A stretch of 7,992 nt of DNA from CAYLNH01 sp964384625 (GTDB lineage: Bacteria; Verrucomicrobiota; Lentisphaeria; JABSQK01). Of the stretch, positions 6,647 through 7,992 are shown piece by piece. Where the stretch lies: the NCBI GenBank assembly GCA_964384625.1, contig CAYLNH010000311.1, forward strand, positions 1 through 7,992, written 5' to 3'. Both the position numbers and the translations under genes were made by a program. Position 1 is the stretch's first letter. Every line of letters begins with the position of its first letter. The notes below the pieces were generated by a model. The model did no database searches and was not told the origin of the DNA. It saw only the letters and a list, made by a program, of their open reading frames with translations.

Positions 6647-6675
6647 TTGCCAGCCGCAAATCGCCGCTCTATCGT
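6647..6675 (+). promoter_or_regulatory. Possible sigma70-type promoter for the oxidoreductase gene
   Basis: TTGCCA at 6647-6652 (five of six matches to TTGACA) is followed after exactly 17 bases by TATCGT at 6670-6675 (four of six to TATAAT). This would place transcription start near 6682 and leave a leader of about 67 bases. No comparably spaced pair was found for the divergent regulator gene. Promoter consensus in this organism is unknown. Confidence 0.3.
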
Positions 6676-6702
6676 CAATATTGTGTCTGTATTGCTATGG
6701 AA

Positions 6703-6721
6703 GGACAGATCTGTTTTGTCC
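6703..6721 (+). promoter_or_regulatory. Palindrome and short hairpin in the oxidoreductase leader
   Basis: The perfect 10-base palindrome ACAGATCTGT (6705-6714) sits within a wider inverted pair, GGACA at 6703-6707 and TGTCC at 6717-6721. It falls between the possible promoter and the ribosome site, where a repressor or a small RNA hairpin could act. It may equally be chance. Confidence 0.2.
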
Positions 6722-6748
6722 AAGAACCTGCAGGGAAAGGACCTCGGA

Positions 6749-7873
6749 ATGGCTCGTTCGAAGAAACTGCGCGTTGGCGTTGTCGGTTTGGGCATGGGGA
6801 AGAACCATGCCTGGGCCGCCGCGGAAGTGAGGAATACCGAGTTGACCGCGATTGCCGAACCGGACGACGACCGCTATGCCCAGTTCCTGGCGCTTGGCGC
6901 GGAACGCCGGGGCCCCGAGATCGCGGCCCGGACCGAGCAGGCGGCGCGTTTCAGTGACTACAAAGACATGGTCAAGTCCGGTGCTGTCGATGCCGTCTGT
7001 ATTGCCCTGCCGACGGATCTGCACTACGACTCGACGCAATTCTGTCTGCGCCACGGCATGCACGTCCTGTGCGAGAAGCCGCCGACGACCAATGCCGCCC
7101 AGATGGTGCGCATCGCGCGTCAGGCCGACCAGCGCGGGCTCGCCTACGCCTACGTCCGCCAGCAGCGGTTCGACACGAAGAAGCTCGCCTGCCGCGATCT
7201 GGCGCTGAAGGGCAAGCTCGGTCGGGTCTACCACGCCGAGAGCCACTGGCTGCGCAGCCGCGGCATCCCGTTCCGCGGCGGCTGGGGCGTCAATAAGGAT
7301 GCCGGCGGCGGCGTGCTGCTGGACCTGGGGGTGCACAAAGTCGACGACGCCTGGTTCTGTATGGGCAACCCCGCACCGGAAGTCGCCTTCGGCGGCCTGC
7401 ACTGCGGCTTTGACTACCTGGCCAAAGGAAAAGGACTGTCCATGCCCTATAACGCCGATGATCTGTCACTCGGCCTCATCCGTTTCGCCGACGGCGCCAC
7501 CTTGTCGTTGTCGACGTCGTTTGCGATGAATCGCGTCAAGCCTGAGCAGATGGAGGACGGCGTGGTCGGCCGTTCGGAGTGGCAGGACCTGATCATCCTG
7601 GGCACGAAGGCCGGGGTAGACGTTGGGCGCGGCAAACTCATTGCCGACCACCGGGACGGCGTCAAAGTCGGTGCGCTACCGATGACCCGACGCGTGGCCA
7701 ATATGAAGACCGGTTTTCACGGTCTGGTCCACGACTTTGCCAAAGCGGCGCTCAGCGGCGGCGAGCCGATGAATTCGGCGCGACAGGCGGTGCAGCTCAT
7801 GTACATGCTCGAAGCCATCCGCAAGTCCTCGGAAACCGGCAAGGCCGTTTCGATCAAACCCGTCAAACTCTGA
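6749..7873 (+). CDS. Gfo/Idh/MocA-family NAD(P)-dependent oxidoreductase
   Basis: A 374-residue dehydrogenase of the family that oxidises or epimerises sugars, inositols and related polyols. The N-terminal Rossmann fold shows VGVVGLGMGKNHA (9-21), a compact form of the usual glycine-rich loop, then a strand ending at AEPD (36-39). CIALPTDLHYD (84-94) and the EKP motif (109-111, catalytic K110) follow. The C-terminal domain has GGVLLDLGVHKVDD (187-200), with D192 and H196 as the expected catalytic residues. Length is typical for the family. I chose ATG 6749 because the Rossmann strand begins a few residues later and AAAGGA lies seven bases upstream; an in-frame reading from 6647 adds residues without family character. 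No export signal is present, so it acts in the cytoplasm. It is divergent from the AraC-type gene and probably shares its control; with the nearby sulfatase it suggests breakdown of a sulfated sugar. Substrate unknown. Confidence 0.92.
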   Translation: MARSKKLRVGVVGLGMGKNHAWAAAEVRNTELTAIAEPDDDRYAQFLALGAERRGPEIAARTEQAARFSDYKDMVKSGAVDAVCIALPTDLHYDSTQFCLRHGMHVLCEKPPTTNAAQMVRIARQADQRGLAYAYVRQQRFDTKKLACRDLALKGKLGRVYHAESHWLRSRGIPFRGGWGVNKDAGGGVLLDLGVHKVDDAWFCMGNPAPEVAFGGLHCGFDYLAKGKGLSMPYNADDLSLGLIRFADGATLSLSTSFAMNRVKPEQMEDGVVGRSEWQDLIILGTKAGVDVGRGKLIADHRDGVKVGALPMTRRVANMKTGFHGLVHDFAKAALSGGEPMNSARQAVQLMYMLEAIRKSSETGKAVSIKPVKL

Positions 7874-7992
7874 AGAAAGGACCTCCTGAACTACGTTGCC
7901 GGCCCCCACGAAGCTTGTCTCCGTAGTGGCCGGACATGATGTGTCGTGTCTAGCTCCGGGGGTGTGATTCTCAGGGGGTTGAATCAGATAGT
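7874..7992. other. Gene-free tail with clustered inverted and direct repeats
   Basis: These 119 bases contain no credible gene. A purine-rich ribosome-site-like stretch, GAAAGGACCTC, follows the oxidoreductase stop but leads to no ATG. ACTACG (7890-7895) pairs with CGTAGT (7922-7927), and CCGGCC (7899-7904) pairs with GGCCGG (7928-7933); the two stems interleave. Further on, TGATTC (7965-7970) pairs with GAATCA (7981-7986), and GGGGGT recurs at 7958 and 7974. The CCGGCC/GGCCGG stem could act as a weak terminator, but there is no T-run. The region continues beyond the window. Confidence 0.5.

Noticed and set aside
6647..6748. N-terminal extension of the oxidoreductase frame
   Set aside because: The extra residues have no family similarity, and AAAGGA is well placed for ATG 6749.
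7886..7939. Short CTG-initiated open frame of 17 codons after the oxidoreductase gene
   Set aside because: It has no ATG or GTG start, is too short to judge, and overlaps the interleaved stems; I see no support for a peptide.

Overview
GC-rich (roughly 60 percent or more), densely coded bacterial DNA with three blocks. The mix of a cytoplasmic-type sulfatase, an AraC-family regulator and a Gfo/Idh/MocA oxidoreductase in GC-rich DNA resembles genomes of the PVC group (Kiritimatiellota, Lentisphaerota, Planctomycetota). This is an inference from gene content and style only; no rRNA or marker gene is present.

Block 1 (bases 2-3573, plus strand) is a tightly packed four-gene lipid operon: a CDP-alcohol phosphatidyltransferase fused to a C-terminal flavodoxin domain (5' end cut by the window), a CdsA/YnbB-type phosphatidate cytidylyltransferase, a PlsC-type acyltransferase, and a SAM-dependent methyltransferase of the type found in the C-terminal half of E. 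coli YnbC. Genes 2, 3 and 4 overlap by ATGA, so they are probably translationally coupled. The order resembles E. coli ynbA-ynbB-ynbC, with a PlsC-type gene where YnbC carries its alpha/beta-hydrolase half. A coherent reading is acylation to phosphatidate, activation to CDP-diacylglycerol, head-group transfer, and methylation, with an unexplained flavin redox domain joined to the head-group enzyme. The final lipid is unknown.

Block 2 (3609-6599, minus strand) reads, in order of transcription, AraC-family regulator, then after a 208-base gap a type I sulfatase with a CIPAR active-site motif and no signal peptide, then a 157-residue cysteine-rich protein of unknown function overlapping the sulfatase by ATGA. 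It converges on block 1 across a 35-base gap holding a small hairpin.

Block 3 (6749-7873, plus strand) is a Gfo/Idh/MocA-family NAD(P)-dependent oxidoreductase divergent from the AraC gene. The 149-base region between them carries a 20-base-spaced direct repeat, a possible sigma70-type promoter and a perfect 10-base palindrome. Blocks 2 and 3 together suggest a regulated module for desulfating and oxidising a sulfated sugar or polyol. The last 119 bases have no credible gene but hold several inverted and direct repeats and run off the window.

The least ordinary elements are the phosphatidyltransferase-flavodoxin fusion, the rearranged ynb-like operon around it, and the unrecognised small protein coupled to the sulfatase. 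No CRISPR array, tRNA, rRNA, identifiable insertion sequence or defence system is visible.
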